Origin: Lachnospiraceae bacterium
GTDB lineage: Bacteria > Bacillota > Clostridia > Lachnospirales > Lachnospiraceae
Reading direction: 5' to 3'
Assembly: GCA_017518735.1 (NCBI GenBank)
Contig: JAFWTY010000009.1
Span: 1-64,000 of the forward strand
DNA length: 64,000 nt
Shown here: positions 24,993 through 33,837 of the stretch, one piece after another
How the letters are laid out: every line of letters starts with the position of its first letter
How positions within the stretch are numbered: the stretch's first letter is position 1
The notes under the pieces: model-generated
Seen by the model: the letters and a program-made list of their open reading frames with translations, nothing else
The model's database searches: none
Told to the model about the DNA's origin: nothing
Position numbers and translations under genes: made by a program

Positions 24993-25021
24993 ATTATAGG
25001 CTTATTGGCGTTTTGAAACAA
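24993..25021 (-). promoter_or_regulatory. Sigma-A promoter of the PRTase gene
   Basis: On the minus strand TTGTTT (25021-25016) and TATAAT (24998-24993) are separated by exactly 17 bases, giving a leader of about 45 bases. Confidence 0.75.
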
Positions 25022-25100
25022 GAATATATCGAGATTTTAACTTCATTTAAACTTTCCCGTTTACAATCATTACAGATTCGTTAATCCGGAGGGATAAACT

Positions 25101-26021
25101 ATGAAGATGATGAAATGGAGTATTGTATTCGCGGTTGTGTTAACACTGCTGACGGCATATATGCTGCTGGATACGTTTGTGATTCCGGAGGCGTATGTGG
25201 AAGATGCGAGCAAGTCGGGGCAGCAGCCGGTTCAGGTTGTGGTTGGGACGGTATCGGACTCGGAGCAGGACAATAGTGAGAGCACAGTTACGGAAGAAAG
25301 CGGGGATGACGAGGACGCGGATTCACCTGACATTCAATTAACAACATATCGGATAAACGATACGAATGTATATGTGGCGGATATTGTTTTTTCCTCGGTA
25401 GAATCGATTAAAACAGCCTTCGCCCAGGATACATACGGACGGAAGATCACCGACAAAACATCGGATATGGCGCAGCAAAACAATGCGGTCTTGGCAATTA
25501 ACGGGGATTATTACGGTGCCAGGGAAAGCGGATATGTCATCAGAAACGGAGTTCTCTATCGCAATACGCCATCGGACGAAGATGTCCTTTGTATCTATTC
25601 GGACGGAAGTATGGAGATTGTGGATCCGAGTAAAGTTTCCGCCGAGGAGCTGCTTGAAGCGGGAGCTTGGCAGGTATTTTCCTTCGGACCGGGACTTCTT
25701 GCAAACGGAGAATACCTGGTAGATCAAAACGATGAAGTCGGGCGCGCCATGGCAAGCAATCCAAGAACCGCAATCGGAATGATCGATAATAACCATTATG
25801 TATTTGTGGTTTCGGACGGAAGAACGCAGGAGAGCGAAGGCCTAAGTTTATACGAACTGGCCGAATTCATGGAAAGTCTTGGCGTACGGACGGCATACAA
25901 TCTGGACGGCGGAGGATCCTCCACCATGGTATATGAAGGCGGAGTTGTAAATACTCCCGCGAACGGAAAACATTCAAGTGAAAGGAGCGTGAGCGATATT
26001 GTCTACATCGAATCGGAATAA
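25101..26021 (+). CDS. Phosphodiester glycosidase (NAGPA-domain) protein, membrane-anchored
   Basis: The 306-residue protein has an N-terminal membrane anchor (residues ~5-27) and an acidic linker. The rest is an NAGPA/DUF2233 domain: AQQNNAVLAINGDYYGAR, ASNPRTAIGMIDNNHYVFVV, and the hallmark YNLDGGGSSTMVYEGG. Relatives uncap sugar-phosphodiesters and are often annotated as exopolysaccharide proteins. ATG 25101 follows GGAGGG. The acyltransferase two genes on supports a role in surface polysaccharide. A paralogue is at 51451-52593. Confidence 0.8.
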   Translation: MKMMKWSIVFAVVLTLLTAYMLLDTFVIPEAYVEDASKSGQQPVQVVVGTVSDSEQDNSESTVTEESGDDEDADSPDIQLTTYRINDTNVYVADIVFSSVESIKTAFAQDTYGRKITDKTSDMAQQNNAVLAINGDYYGARESGYVIRNGVLYRNTPSDEDVLCIYSDGSMEIVDPSKVSAEELLEAGAWQVFSFGPGLLANGEYLVDQNDEVGRAMASNPRTAIGMIDNNHYVFVVSDGRTQESEGLSLYELAEFMESLGVRTAYNLDGGGSSTMVYEGGVVNTPANGKHSSERSVSDIVYIESE

Positions 26022-26412
26022 AAAAGCGGAAATACGAAGATTATTTATCGGACTGATCATAAGCACGCTCTGCGCTGCTTTTGGCGGAATTTACGAGATA
26101 TTCGGCCATGGCGTTTACTCAGGATATATGATTTATGCGTTCATGCTGCCGTTGATTCTATGCGTCATTCCGAGTGCGCTCAGGCTGCTTATGGACAAAC
26201 CGGCTTTGCCGGAAATCCCGAGAAATCTGTGGAATTATGCGGTTGCCACACTTACCGTGGGATGTATCTTAAAAGGTGTCCTTGAAATATACGGAACGAC
26301 AAACCGCCATCTGATTGTTTATCCGATCCTGGCCGGAATTCTGGCTCTGGCGGGGGCTTTTGTTTTCTTTGTACGAATATGCTATGATCATAATGACACC
26401 GGTGTTGTTTGA
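25999..26412 (+). CDS. Small membrane protein, unknown function
   Basis: A 137-residue protein with four hydrophobic segments (FIGLIISTLCAAFGGIYEIF first). It most likely starts at TTG 25999, inside the end of the phosphodiester glycosidase gene (23-base overlap), after AAAGGAG, so it is probably translationally coupled. No motif is recognised. It lies directly before an acyltransferase gene. Confidence 0.6.
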   Translation: MSTSNRNKKAEIRRLFIGLIISTLCAAFGGIYEIFGHGVYSGYMIYAFMLPLILCVIPSALRLLMDKPALPEIPRNLWNYAVATLTVGCILKGVLEIYGTTNRHLIVYPILAGILALAGAFVFFVRICYDHNDTGVV

Positions 26413-26431
26413 GATTAATTGAGAAGATAGG

Positions 26432-27592
26432 ATGAGTCAACGAAGTAAATCCAACAAAAAATTCATGGTATTATCCGCAATCGGTATTTTCATGGTTGTG
26501 GATCACCATACCTTTACGGCGCTGAATCTCTTCGGCGATTTTATCCCGTATAATTCGTTCTTTATGCCGATGTTTGTTTTTATTTCCGGGTATTTTAACA
26601 AGGTGGATTCAAAAACCAAATTGCTGCCGTATACCTGGAAAAAAATCAAATCGCTTCTCTTCCCGTATATCGGCATATCCGCACTGGTTCTGCTTCTGCA
26701 AATGCTGATGAACCTGTTCAAAACGGGAGCTCTTGAGCCGTATCCTTCGGGGTATTTCCTGTATATGCTGGAACGCGTTGTAACGGTGGGGTCGCCTTTT
26801 GCAATCGTGACGCCGATGTGGTTTGTGATTACGCTTTTTGCGCTTCTGCTTGTGTATGCGCTCCTTAAGAAACTTCTCGCACGAATCTGGAACAGCTACG
26901 TGATGTTCGCGATATTCTGCGCACTTCATCTGCTTGTGATCTATCTGGCACGTACGGTTGCGCCGGAGTCGCTGTACTGGTTTCTGCTACCGCTGAAGGT
27001 TCTGTTTTTCCTGCCGTTCTTGGAACTTGGAATCATTTACAGAGACCGGCTTGAGGCAAAACATACGTCGCTTGCGGGCGGATGGAAGTTCGCCATCCTT
27101 TGCGCGTTATTGCTCCTAAATATGGTTCGTACCCTGTATTTGCCGACGGCATACGATGTGGCCTTCGATTCCATCGACGAACTGGCCGGATTCACAAGTC
27201 CGATCCTTGTCACGCCCCTGGTGTCGTCTCTCGTAGGAATTCTCTTCTGGCTGACGATCGCGGATCTCATCCAAAAACCGCTTGCCGAAAGCAAATTCCT
27301 GAATTACATGTCCTGCAACACTTTCTGGATCATGGGATTGCATATCACATTTTACAATCTCTTCAATTGCGTTCTGATGCTGATTTGCAAAGTGATTGCG
27401 CCTCTGCCGTATTTCAGCGTGGAAACATTTCAGGAGACGGAGTGGTACTTCTGGGAAATCAATCCCAATGTTAAACTCGCATATGTGGTGATCGGAATTC
27501 TGGGACCGCTTGGCGTGAAGTGGATATGGGATGTGTGTTGTGGGGGAGTGAAGAAACTTGCACATAACAGGAAGAAAACGGAAAACACATAA
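26432..27592 (+). CDS. Acyltransferase-3-like membrane protein
   Basis: A 386-residue protein with about ten transmembrane segments. The opening AIGIFMVVDHHTFTALNLFG has the conserved His-His of acyltransferase family 3 near the end of the first helix, followed by FFMPMFVFISGYF. Such proteins transfer acetyl or other acyl groups to sugars on the outside of the membrane. It is the third gene of a likely operon with the phosphodiester glycosidase and a small membrane protein. A short stem-loop follows the stop. Confidence 0.7.
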   Translation: MSQRSKSNKKFMVLSAIGIFMVVDHHTFTALNLFGDFIPYNSFFMPMFVFISGYFNKVDSKTKLLPYTWKKIKSLLFPYIGISALVLLLQMLMNLFKTGALEPYPSGYFLYMLERVVTVGSPFAIVTPMWFVITLFALLLVYALLKKLLARIWNSYVMFAIFCALHLLVIYLARTVAPESLYWFLLPLKVLFFLPFLELGIIYRDRLEAKHTSLAGGWKFAILCALLLLNMVRTLYLPTAYDVAFDSIDELAGFTSPILVTPLVSSLVGILFWLTIADLIQKPLAESKFLNYMSCNTFWIMGLHITFYNLFNCVLMLICKVIAPLPYFSVETFQETEWYFWEINPNVKLAYVVIGILGPLGVKWIWDVCCGGVKKLAHNRKKTENT

Positions 27593-27601
27593 AGCCTTAT
27601 G

Positions 27602-27620
27602 GGAATGCGTATTCCTTTTT
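27602..27620. terminator. Short stem-loop terminator
   Basis: GGAAT and ATTCC around GCGT, followed by TTTTT, 10 bases after the acyltransferase stop. The stem is weak. Confidence 0.5.
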
Positions 27621-27642
27621 GTATACGTAATTCCAATGGGTG

Positions 27643-27651
27643 TGGTATAAT
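27643..27651 (+). promoter_or_regulatory. Extended -10 promoter
   Basis: TGGTATAAT (extended -10). Transcription would begin about 7 bases on, at the GGGAGG ribosome binding site (27658-27663), so the leader of the following gene is very short. Confidence 0.55.
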
Positions 27652-27671
27652 ACCTCCGGGAGGATTTGGAT

Positions 27672-28175
27672 TTGAGACTTGCAAACATGTTGGTTAGTAT
27701 ATTTTCGGCAGTCTTTATGGGGGTGTGCTCGGTACCTGTATTCTTCTTGGGAGTCGGAGCGTCGCTTGTGACGATCTTTATTGCGGCGATCGACAACTCG
27801 CTTACCGGTTTATTCGCGGGAAGTTTGATGACTGTACTCACTGCGGTTTTGGTTACCGGTTTAAGCGTCGCGGTGCTCGTGCTCAGCATCATCAACTACT
27901 GTCGCTCCAAAAACATATCCACGCGAAAATACGCCACGGGTTGTGGCGTAGTCTGCGGCCTGACTCTGCTTCAGGTAATCAGCGCGTTGATTCTCTTCTT
28001 TATCTATCTTCCGATTCTCTCCGGAGAACTCTTACTTGTTGTATTATGGCCGGGAATCGGAGCGTTGTTCCTTGTGGCGATGATTCTGCTCACGATTTTT
28101 GCGTCCAAGAAGATTCAAGAGGATAGGGACTTTGAAGATCTTCTGTATTCAATGCAAAACAGGAGTGAGTATTAG
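27672..28175 (+). CDS. Four-helix membrane protein, unknown function
   Basis: A 167-residue protein with four predicted transmembrane helices, Gly/Ala/Val-rich, and a short charged C-terminus (SKKIQEDRDFEDLLYSMQ). The arrangement resembles DUF4064-like membrane proteins, but I am not sure. TTG 27672 is the best start: GGGAGG lies 8 bases upstream; a TTG at 27666 is too close to it. Confidence 0.55.
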   Translation: MRLANMLVSIFSAVFMGVCSVPVFFLGVGASLVTIFIAAIDNSLTGLFAGSLMTVLTAVLVTGLSVAVLVLSIINYCRSKNISTRKYATGCGVVCGLTLLQVISALILFFIYLPILSGELLLVVLWPGIGALFLVAMILLTIFASKKIQEDRDFEDLLYSMQNRSEY

Positions 28176-28260
28176 TACTTACAATAAAGCGTAATAGAAA
28201 TTACATGAAAGCGTATTAAACAGGGTATACTCCTGAAAAACATATAACGAGGTAAATGAA

Positions 28261-28806
28261 ATGGAACTCTACAACGGACGTCCGGAGAACGAAGAAGGCA
28301 GGTTGCCACGTGAACTCCGGACGTATGATTTTTTGGACAAATTGGGAATTGCGTATCAGCGCACCGATCACGAGCGCGCCGATAACATGGAAGCGTGCAA
28401 TGAAATCGATGCGGTTTTGGGCGTGCTGATCTGCAAGAATTTGTTCCTGTGCAATCGCCAGAAAACGAACTTCTACCTTCTGATGATGCCCGGCGACAAA
28501 AAGTTCAAAACGAAGGAACTCTCGTCCCAGATCAACTCCGCAAGGCTTTCGTTCGCGGAGCCCGAGGACATGCTGAAGTACCTTGACATCGAGCCCGGCG
28601 CGGTCAGCATCATGGGCCTGATGAACGATACGGAGCATCACGTGCAGCTTCTCATCGACGAGGATGTGCTGGAAGGCGAGGACTTAGGCTGCCATCCCTG
28701 CGTTTGCACGTCGAGTCTGAAGATGAAGACGCAGGACGTGATCCGGAAGTTTTTGCCCGCAACGGGACATGATTATATGACCGTGAAACTGGTGGGAGAA
28801 GATTAA
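28261..28806 (+). CDS. proX: Prolyl-tRNA editing protein ProX (YbaK/PrdX type)
   Basis: A 181-residue trans-editing deacylase that removes alanine from tRNA-Pro. The N-terminus has LGIAYQRTDHERADNMEACN, the core KNLFLCNRQKTNFYLLMMPG with the catalytic-site Lys, then LSSQINSARLSFAEPEDML and GAVSIMGLMND. These segments are typical of ProX/PrdX proteins of clostridia. The ribosome binding site is poor (GAGG at some distance). Gene-level neighbours are unrelated. The codon use here and in the following genes is richer in G and C at third positions. Confidence 0.8.
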   Translation: MELYNGRPENEEGRLPRELRTYDFLDKLGIAYQRTDHERADNMEACNEIDAVLGVLICKNLFLCNRQKTNFYLLMMPGDKKFKTKELSSQINSARLSFAEPEDMLKYLDIEPGAVSIMGLMNDTEHHVQLLIDEDVLEGEDLGCHPCVCTSSLKMKTQDVIRKFLPATGHDYMTVKLVGED

Positions 28807-28897
28807 TTACAGGACTTCAGTAGATGCGGAAACTCCCTATGGAGATGCTGAAGGAGAAATGATTAAAAAACGGTTTTAAAGGAGAAATAGCAAGTTA

Positions 28898-28906
28898 TGG
28901 TATAAT
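28898..28906 (+). promoter_or_regulatory. Extended -10 promoter
   Basis: TGGTATAAT directly upstream of the gene at 28932; transcription would start near 28913, 10 bases before the GGGGGAAG ribosome binding site region. Confidence 0.5.
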
Positions 28907-28931
28907 AATATGTTGGTAGTGGGGGAAGACT

Positions 28932-29669
28932 ATGGATTTAACCATCGAATATACCGAAGAAGAACAGAAAGTTTTCTACGAGGAGCATAAACTGAGAGAA
29001 CAGGTGGATGCTCTGCTTCGTGAGGAGTATGTCCTTCGCAGGGAAAAACAAACGCATACGAAGAAATACAACGCGGACTTCAAAATGCCGATGATTGCCT
29101 CCGGCATCGCCACGTTGCTTTGGATTGCGTTGATTGTGGAATGTATAAAGGGTGGTATTTATATTGCAATCGTGACGCAGGTGCTGACTCTGACTGTTGT
29201 TACGACCGGAATGGCGATTTATTACTGGTATAAGTTTTTTCTGCAAAACACCAAAAACCGGACCTTCTGGGCGTTTGCGGAGAGCAAAGGAATCACCAAT
29301 TATTACGCTTTTGAGTGGAAACTTGACCATGATTACGAGGTTGTGAAGCAGCAGCTGAACGAACTGAAGCCGAAGCTCGATGCCAAGGTGGCCGAGAGAG
29401 AGGCCATCGAGGAGGCGAAATACACGGCGCCGACCATCGTGACAACGACGGAGCAGATGAAGCCGGAGGACGCGTACAAGTACTTCTGGCAGGGTGAGAA
29501 GACGACCGAGAATAAGAACGAGGACTCGGCAGAGAAGAAAGCGGAAGAGTCGAAGGAAGAAGACTCGGTAGAAAAGAAAGCTGAAGAGTCGAAGGAAGAA
29601 GACTCGGTAGTAAAGAAAGTGGAAGAGTCGAAGGAAGAAGCGCTCAAGAGCGACGGAGTAGAGAAATAG
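28932..29669 (+). CDS. Membrane protein with acidic/basic repeat tail
   Basis: The 245-residue protein has a charged N-terminus, two transmembrane segments (~residues 55-100) and a cytoplasmic-style C-terminal part. Its end is a short tandem repeat of about 13 residues (AEESKEEDSVEKK type, three to four copies). The repeat is also visible as a 39-base DNA repeat at ~29520-29640. I do not recognise the family. It ends 1 base before the next start. Confidence 0.55.
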   Translation: MDLTIEYTEEEQKVFYEEHKLREQVDALLREEYVLRREKQTHTKKYNADFKMPMIASGIATLLWIALIVECIKGGIYIAIVTQVLTLTVVTTGMAIYYWYKFFLQNTKNRTFWAFAESKGITNYYAFEWKLDHDYEVVKQQLNELKPKLDAKVAEREAIEEAKYTAPTIVTTTEQMKPEDAYKYFWQGEKTTENKNEDSAEKKAEESKEEDSVEKKAEESKEEDSVVKKVEESKEEALKSDGVEK

Positions 29670-29670
29670 T

Positions 29671-30396
29671 ATGCAAGAAATAGACGGACACTGGATTATG
29701 AACGGAATCAGCTGGCGGCAGAAAGGCTGCCTGCACAGCGTGGAGGAACTCTCCGCCCTGATTGACGAGGTCGGCTTCCTCCCCTTGTTTTCGTGTGAGA
29801 TCCCCGGTTTTTCCGTGGAAGAACATACCGATCCGGCATACTGGTGGTCGGACAGGCCGGAGCGAGACCCGTGGTACTGGCGTACCGTAATTGCGAGGGA
29901 AGGAAGAATCGCTTACGGTAAGTTTTTTGAGAAAAAGGCAGGCTTCGTTTCCAAAAAGTGGTTCCCCTATTTCGCAAACCTGCGCCGCGACGGCTACGAC
30001 TTCGACGCGCTCTGGGACGACGGAAAAGCAGGGATGCGTCAGAAAAAGATCATGGACTGCTTCGATGAAAAAACAAGGCTGTTCTCTTTTGAATTGAAGG
30101 AAAAGGCAGGGTTCGGAAAAGACGGCGAGAAGGGTTTTGAGGGCACGCTCGCGAACCTGCAAATGCAGTCCTACCTTTGCATGCGCGACTTCGAAAAGCG
30201 CAAAAACAAACAGGGCAAGGAATACGGCTGGGACGTGGCAATTTATGCCATGCCCGAGCAGATTTTTGGATATAAGCACGTCACGAAGGCTTACGGCGAA
30301 TCGCCCGAAGCCTCCTATAATCGCATCGCCAACCAGCTTCGTAAGGTGTACGGAGATGTGGATGAGAAAGTGCTGAAGAGGATAGTAAGAGGGTAG
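29671..30396 (+). CDS. Conserved hypothetical (AlkZ-related type) protein
   Basis: A 241-residue soluble protein. The segments GFLPLFSCEIPGFSVEEHT, DPWYWRTVIAREGRIAYGKF and VSKKWFPYFANLRRDGYDFD match proteins I recall as AlkZ-related in Firmicutes. AlkZ is a DNA glycosylase for crosslinks, but the catalytic parts are not obvious here. No clear ribosome binding site is seen before ATG 29671, so coupling to the upstream gene is likely. Confidence 0.55.
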   Translation: MQEIDGHWIMNGISWRQKGCLHSVEELSALIDEVGFLPLFSCEIPGFSVEEHTDPAYWWSDRPERDPWYWRTVIAREGRIAYGKFFEKKAGFVSKKWFPYFANLRRDGYDFDALWDDGKAGMRQKKIMDCFDEKTRLFSFELKEKAGFGKDGEKGFEGTLANLQMQSYLCMRDFEKRKNKQGKEYGWDVAIYAMPEQIFGYKHVTKAYGESPEASYNRIANQLRKVYGDVDEKVLKRIVRG

Positions 30397-30417
30397 AAAA
30401 CAATTTAGGAGGGAAAA

Positions 30418-30873
30418 ATGAAAGATAAGAAATCTATAGTTGCAATTATTTTGGGAATCCTGGCAATCTGTTTATCAGTATGTGCAATTGTACTGTGTTT
30501 GTCGTTCAATCGTCCGGCCAAGGAAGGCACTCCTGCACCGGAGGACGACGGCGACGTGCAGTACGTTTTGTATGTCGGAACGAATGATAAGGACACGAAT
30601 GAGCCTGTTTTTGCGCCGGAAGAAGCGAAAAACAAGATGAAGCAGATTCTGATCAATCACATGGGCGGCTACACGATTCAGGAAGCAAACGGCGGCTGGA
30701 TCGGCGATAACGGCACCGAGTATCAGGAGTACACGCTCGTCGTTTACTTAAGCGACACGACGACCGAGGATGTGCATGCGCTCTGCGACGAGCTCATTCA
30801 GGTCTACAACCAGTCCTCGATTCTGATTCAGATGAACAAAACCAAGACCGAGTTCTATTCAACGTCGGAGTAA
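30418..30873 (+). CDS. DUF3574-like membrane-anchored protein
   Basis: The 151-residue protein has one N-terminal membrane segment (AIILGILAICLSVCAIVLCL) and a small extracytoplasmic domain: VQYVLYVGTNDKDTNEPVF, GGYTIQEANGGWIGDNG, YTLVVYLSDTTTEDVHAL. This resembles the DUF3574 domain. Function unknown. AGGAGGG precedes ATG 30418. It is followed 3 bases later by a small gene. Confidence 0.65.
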   Translation: MKDKKSIVAIILGILAICLSVCAIVLCLSFNRPAKEGTPAPEDDGDVQYVLYVGTNDKDTNEPVFAPEEAKNKMKQILINHMGGYTIQEANGGWIGDNGTEYQEYTLVVYLSDTTTEDVHALCDELIQVYNQSSILIQMNKTKTEFYSTSE

Positions 30874-30876
30874 ACT

Positions 30877-31155
30877 GTGAACGAATGGATTTATGAAAAG
30901 CAAAAAATGACAGATGCGCTGGTCGCCCTTGGACATCCGGCGGAACTGGCCGATGAGCTTGCCAAAAATCTGGGCAGCCCGAAAGCAATGTCCCGCATGA
31001 CCACGTATCTGCAATACGTAAAGCCGACGAAGGTGGAACTTGTCGTGGACGAAATGCTTGCAATTTGTTCCGATATTCAGGCTTGGAAAGATAAGAAGGC
31101 AAGCGAAGAGGCGAATGCGAGATATAATATGGTTTTGAATGAAGGGCTGGAGTAA
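30877..31155 (+). CDS. Small conserved hypothetical protein
   Basis: A 92-residue helical, soluble protein: MTDALVALGHPAELADELAK and an internal MTTYLQYVKPTKVELVVDE. It starts at GTG 30877 and follows the DUF3574 gene by 3 bases. Family not recognised. A good terminator follows the stop. Confidence 0.55.
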   Translation: MNEWIYEKQKMTDALVALGHPAELADELAKNLGSPKAMSRMTTYLQYVKPTKVELVVDEMLAICSDIQAWKDKKASEEANARYNMVLNEGLE

Positions 31156-31158
31156 GAG

Positions 31159-31186
31159 AAAGACAACCTACGGGTTGTCTTTTTTA
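31159..31186. terminator. Rho-independent terminator
   Basis: AAAGACAACC and GGGTTGTCTTT around TAC, followed by a T run, right after the stop of the 30877 gene. Confidence 0.85.
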
Positions 31187-31294
31187 AATTCGTAAAAATT
31201 ACATTTTCCATAGTGAAAGGAGGGCAAAATTGCCACTGTTACGGAGGCAACATAGGGAACCCGAAAACACTACAATAGAACTATGGAGAATTCA

Positions 31295-31669
31295 ATGGAT
31301 AATGGTATAAAATCATACGCTTTTGCAGACTATATGCGGTCTGTATTCAAACAGAAGAACCTATCTCAAAAGGAAATTTTCTTACAGGCGGATATCCCCG
31401 AACGATACGGATATAAGCTGATTTCACAGGAAAAGCGAACCAGACAGCGAGACATAATCCTTCGGATCTGCTACGCCGCGCATTTCACCCTCGAAGAGAC
31501 GCAAAAATCGCTTCGCCTCTACCGCATGCCCGAACTCTACACCGAGTTTCCGCGTGACGTCGTAATCATGATCGCGCTCGAGGAGCGCCCCGGCGACATC
31601 ATAGACGTCAACGCCTTGCTCAAAAGCAAAGGAATGGACGTGCTCAGGGAGTGTGGGGAGATGTACTAG
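31295..31669 (+). CDS. XRE-like helix-turn-helix protein
   Basis: A 124-residue protein with an N-terminal helix-turn-helix of the XRE kind (FKQKNLSQKEIFLQADIPER, then GYKLISQEKRTRQRDIILRI) and a helical C-terminal part. I chose ATG 31295 because GGAG stands 6 bases upstream; an in-frame ATG at 31283 has no site. The codon use is G/C-rich compared with the flanking AT-rich DNA. Target and partner unknown. Confidence 0.6.
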   Translation: MDNGIKSYAFADYMRSVFKQKNLSQKEIFLQADIPERYGYKLISQEKRTRQRDIILRICYAAHFTLEETQKSLRLYRMPELYTEFPRDVVIMIALEERPGDIIDVNALLKSKGMDVLRECGEMY

Positions 31670-31900
31670 GCTCCTCCCCCGGTCCCCCCAAAAAAAAATG
31701 AGTGCCCACTTACTATGTAAACATATTGTTAAGTGTGGCCGTATGGATTTAAATATTGGAATTCAAATTGATTCTTATAGATTCAAAGGAATAATAGAAT
31801 GAATTAAGTATAATATGTTTTGACAAAACACCTACCCATATTTGTGATAAAATATACTCATAGGTTTATGTGGAAATAATAATGTCTAGGAGGATAAACG

Positions 31901-32167
31901 ATGTACTACGTGCCGGACGGAACAGAGGTCTGTGGGTTTTATGAATGCGAGGACTGCGACAGCAGATTTTTAAATATTCGAATTGTACCGAGAATGGTGT
32001 GCCCATATTGCGGGAAAGCGGTGGATATGGAAATCGGACCGGATGATGAGACACCTGTGGAAAGAGAAGCAGCCAAGCTTCTTCAGACAGTGGAAGGGGA
32101 AGACGTAGAGAAGTACGATACCCTTTTAAGCCTTGCCGTGACAGGTGGAGATTACAGTTGGATTTAG
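31901..32167 (+). CDS. Small zinc-ribbon protein
   Basis: An 88-residue protein with one ribbon made of CEDCDSRFLN and VCPYCGKAVDM, and an acidic C-terminus. The preceding ~230 bases have no gene: a C-rich run with A9 near 31690, and a probable promoter with TTGACA at 31819-31824 and TGATAAAAT at ~31845-31853. AGGAGG precedes ATG 31901. Function unknown. Confidence 0.6.
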   Translation: MYYVPDGTEVCGFYECEDCDSRFLNIRIVPRMVCPYCGKAVDMEIGPDDETPVEREAAKLLQTVEGEDVEKYDTLLSLAVTGGDYSWI

Positions 32168-32236
32168 GAAAGACTATGAAGGAAACAATTTATTAAAAAA
32201 CTTTTAAAAAATTCATAACTACATGTTGTGACAGGT

Positions 32237-32286
32237 CCCCTCAGATGGTATAGTGGTAGTTGGTATAACACTAATCATCTGGGGGG
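32237..32286 (+). promoter_or_regulatory. Hairpin that encloses a ribosome binding site
   Basis: CCCC-T-CAGATG (32237-32247) can pair with CATCTGGGGG (32276-32285); inside, TAGTG (32251-32255) pairs with CACTA (32269-32273). The 3' arm is the ribosome binding site GGGGGG of the FAD oxidoreductase gene, so this fold would block its translation. There is no T run, so it does not look like a terminator. The condition that would open it is unknown. Confidence 0.55.
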
Positions 32287-32295
32287 ATGTTTTGG

Positions 32296-33837
32296 ATGGA
32301 AAAATATGATCTTATTGTCATCGGCGCCGGCAACGGTGGTCTAATGACTGCTTGCCGAGCATCTAAGTTGGGACTTAAAGTCCTCGTCATCGAAAAACAT
32401 AATCTGCCGGGCGGTGCTGCGAGCAGCTTCGTTCGCGGAAGATTCGAATTCGATGCTTCTTTACACGAAATCCCCGATTTTGGCGAAGGTGAAATGCGTG
32501 GCGAACTGGGCCATCTTTTTGACGAGCTTGGAATCAAGGTCGAGATGTTACCTGTCAAGGACGCATTCCGCTACATCGTTGAAAAAGACGGGGTCAGATC
32601 AATCGACGTTACTTTCCCGCACGGAAAAGACAAAGTCATGGATTTGATTCGGGAAATCTGTCCCGACGATATCGAACCCATGGAAAAATTCTTCATGGCA
32701 TATCACGACATGGTGAACGGTCTTGACTACTTCGGTTCCACCAGAGGAAATCCGGATCCCGAAGTTTTAAAGAGAGACCATTCCAATTTCATGAAACTTT
32801 TGACACTCTCTGCCGGAGAGTTTTTCAGACAGATCGGCATGAGCCAGAAGTGCATCGACATTATGACGGCTTACTGGCCTTATCAGGGAACTGATATGGA
32901 TACTGTGGACGCAAGCCGTTATATCCTCATGGTTTACGGCTATTTCGTAAACGGCGCGTACGTACCGAGAATGCGTTCTCACCAGCTGAGCAACGCCATC
33001 GTAAGCAGAGCTTCGGAGCTCGGCTGCCGCTTCCTTTTCAACACGGAAGTGACCAAGGTGCTTACGAAGGACGGCGCGGTTTGCGGCGTTCAGACAAATG
33101 ACGGCAGAACCTTCGAATGTACCGCCATCGCTTCGAACGCTTTCCCGGAAGTTGTTTACTCCAAGCTTCTGGATGACAAATCCCTGGTTCCTGTTTTTGA
33201 ACGCAAGAAGGCCAATGCAAGACAGTATGGCTTCCGTGCATTCAGCGTATTCTTAGGTCTCGATGCTTCTCCGGAAGAAATCGGAATCAAGGATTATACC
33301 GTTTTTGTCAGCTCTACCACGGATTCCAAGGCGATTTTTGATGCCTCCGCAAGCAGAATCTGCAAGGAATTTGCAATGGATATCTGCTGTCTTAACATGG
33401 CGGTTCCCGACTGCACACCGCCCGGTACAACACAGGTGGTACTTACCATCTCTTACACGGACGATGCCTGGGCAGATGTTACCGAAGAAGACTACGTAAA
33501 AGTAAAACGCGAGGTTGCATTGGACCTCATCAATCATATCGAGCAGATTATGGGCTTCAAACTCAAAGAGCATATCGAGGAAATCGAGATTGCATCGCCT
33601 GTAACCTTCGCCCGCTATATGGCTTCGCCGCAGGGCAGCATCTACGGATATATGTCCTTAAAGTGGGACGGTATGTCCACCAGAACCTTGGCAAGCGGCA
33701 TGGAACAGACCATTCCCGGTCTCTTCTTCGTCGGCGCTCATGGTAGCGGCCTCTCCGGTTATTTCCCGACTTATACGACCGGAGCACGTACAGCTTATCC
33801 GATTCTCGGATATGTAATGGGAGGTGGCAAACGATGA
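32296..33837 (+). CDS. CrtI/retinol-saturase-like FAD-dependent oxidoreductase
   Basis: A 513-residue flavoprotein with an N-terminal Rossmann dinucleotide motif (LIVIGAGNGGLMTACRA, GLKVLVIEKHNLPGGAASS). The body resembles phytoene desaturase/retinol saturase-type proteins, and the C-terminal FVGAHGSGLSGYFPTYTTG fits their second FAD motif. The substrate is unknown; carotenoids are not expected. ATG 32296 is 9 bases after GGGGGG; an ATG at 32287 is directly on the site and less likely. The last four bases overlap the start of the reductase gene (ATGA), so the two are coupled. Confidence 0.75.
   Translation: MEKYDLIVIGAGNGGLMTACRASKLGLKVLVIEKHNLPGGAASSFVRGRFEFDASLHEIPDFGEGEMRGELGHLFDELGIKVEMLPVKDAFRYIVEKDGVRSIDVTFPHGKDKVMDLIREICPDDIEPMEKFFMAYHDMVNGLDYFGSTRGNPDPEVLKRDHSNFMKLLTLSAGEFFRQIGMSQKCIDIMTAYWPYQGTDMDTVDASRYILMVYGYFVNGAYVPRMRSHQLSNAIVSRASELGCRFLFNTEVTKVLTKDGAVCGVQTNDGRTFECTAIASNAFPEVVYSKLLDDKSLVPVFERKKANARQYGFRAFSVFLGLDASPEEIGIKDYTVFVSSTTDSKAIFDASASRICKEFAMDICCLNMAVPDCTPPGTTQVVLTISYTDDAWADVTEEDYVKVKREVALDLINHIEQIMGFKLKEHIEEIEIASPVTFARYMASPQGSIYGYMSLKWDGMSTRTLASGMEQTIPGLFFVGAHGSGLSGYFPTYTTGARTAYPILGYVMGGGKR

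Noticed and set aside
27116..27895. Minus-strand frame (259 codons) opposite the acyltransferase end
   Set aside because: It crosses two + strand genes and their intergenic gap and has no recognisable motif.
29520..29640. 39-base repeat as a CRISPR or mobile repeat
   Set aside because: It codes for the AEESKEEDSVEKK repeat tail in frame and has no spacer pattern.
32241..32286. tRNA-like look of the sequence before the FAD oxidoreductase (GGTATAGTGGTAG)
   Set aside because: Only the D-arm style matches. No anticodon arm, T arm or acceptor stem can be built; the hairpin explanation fits better.
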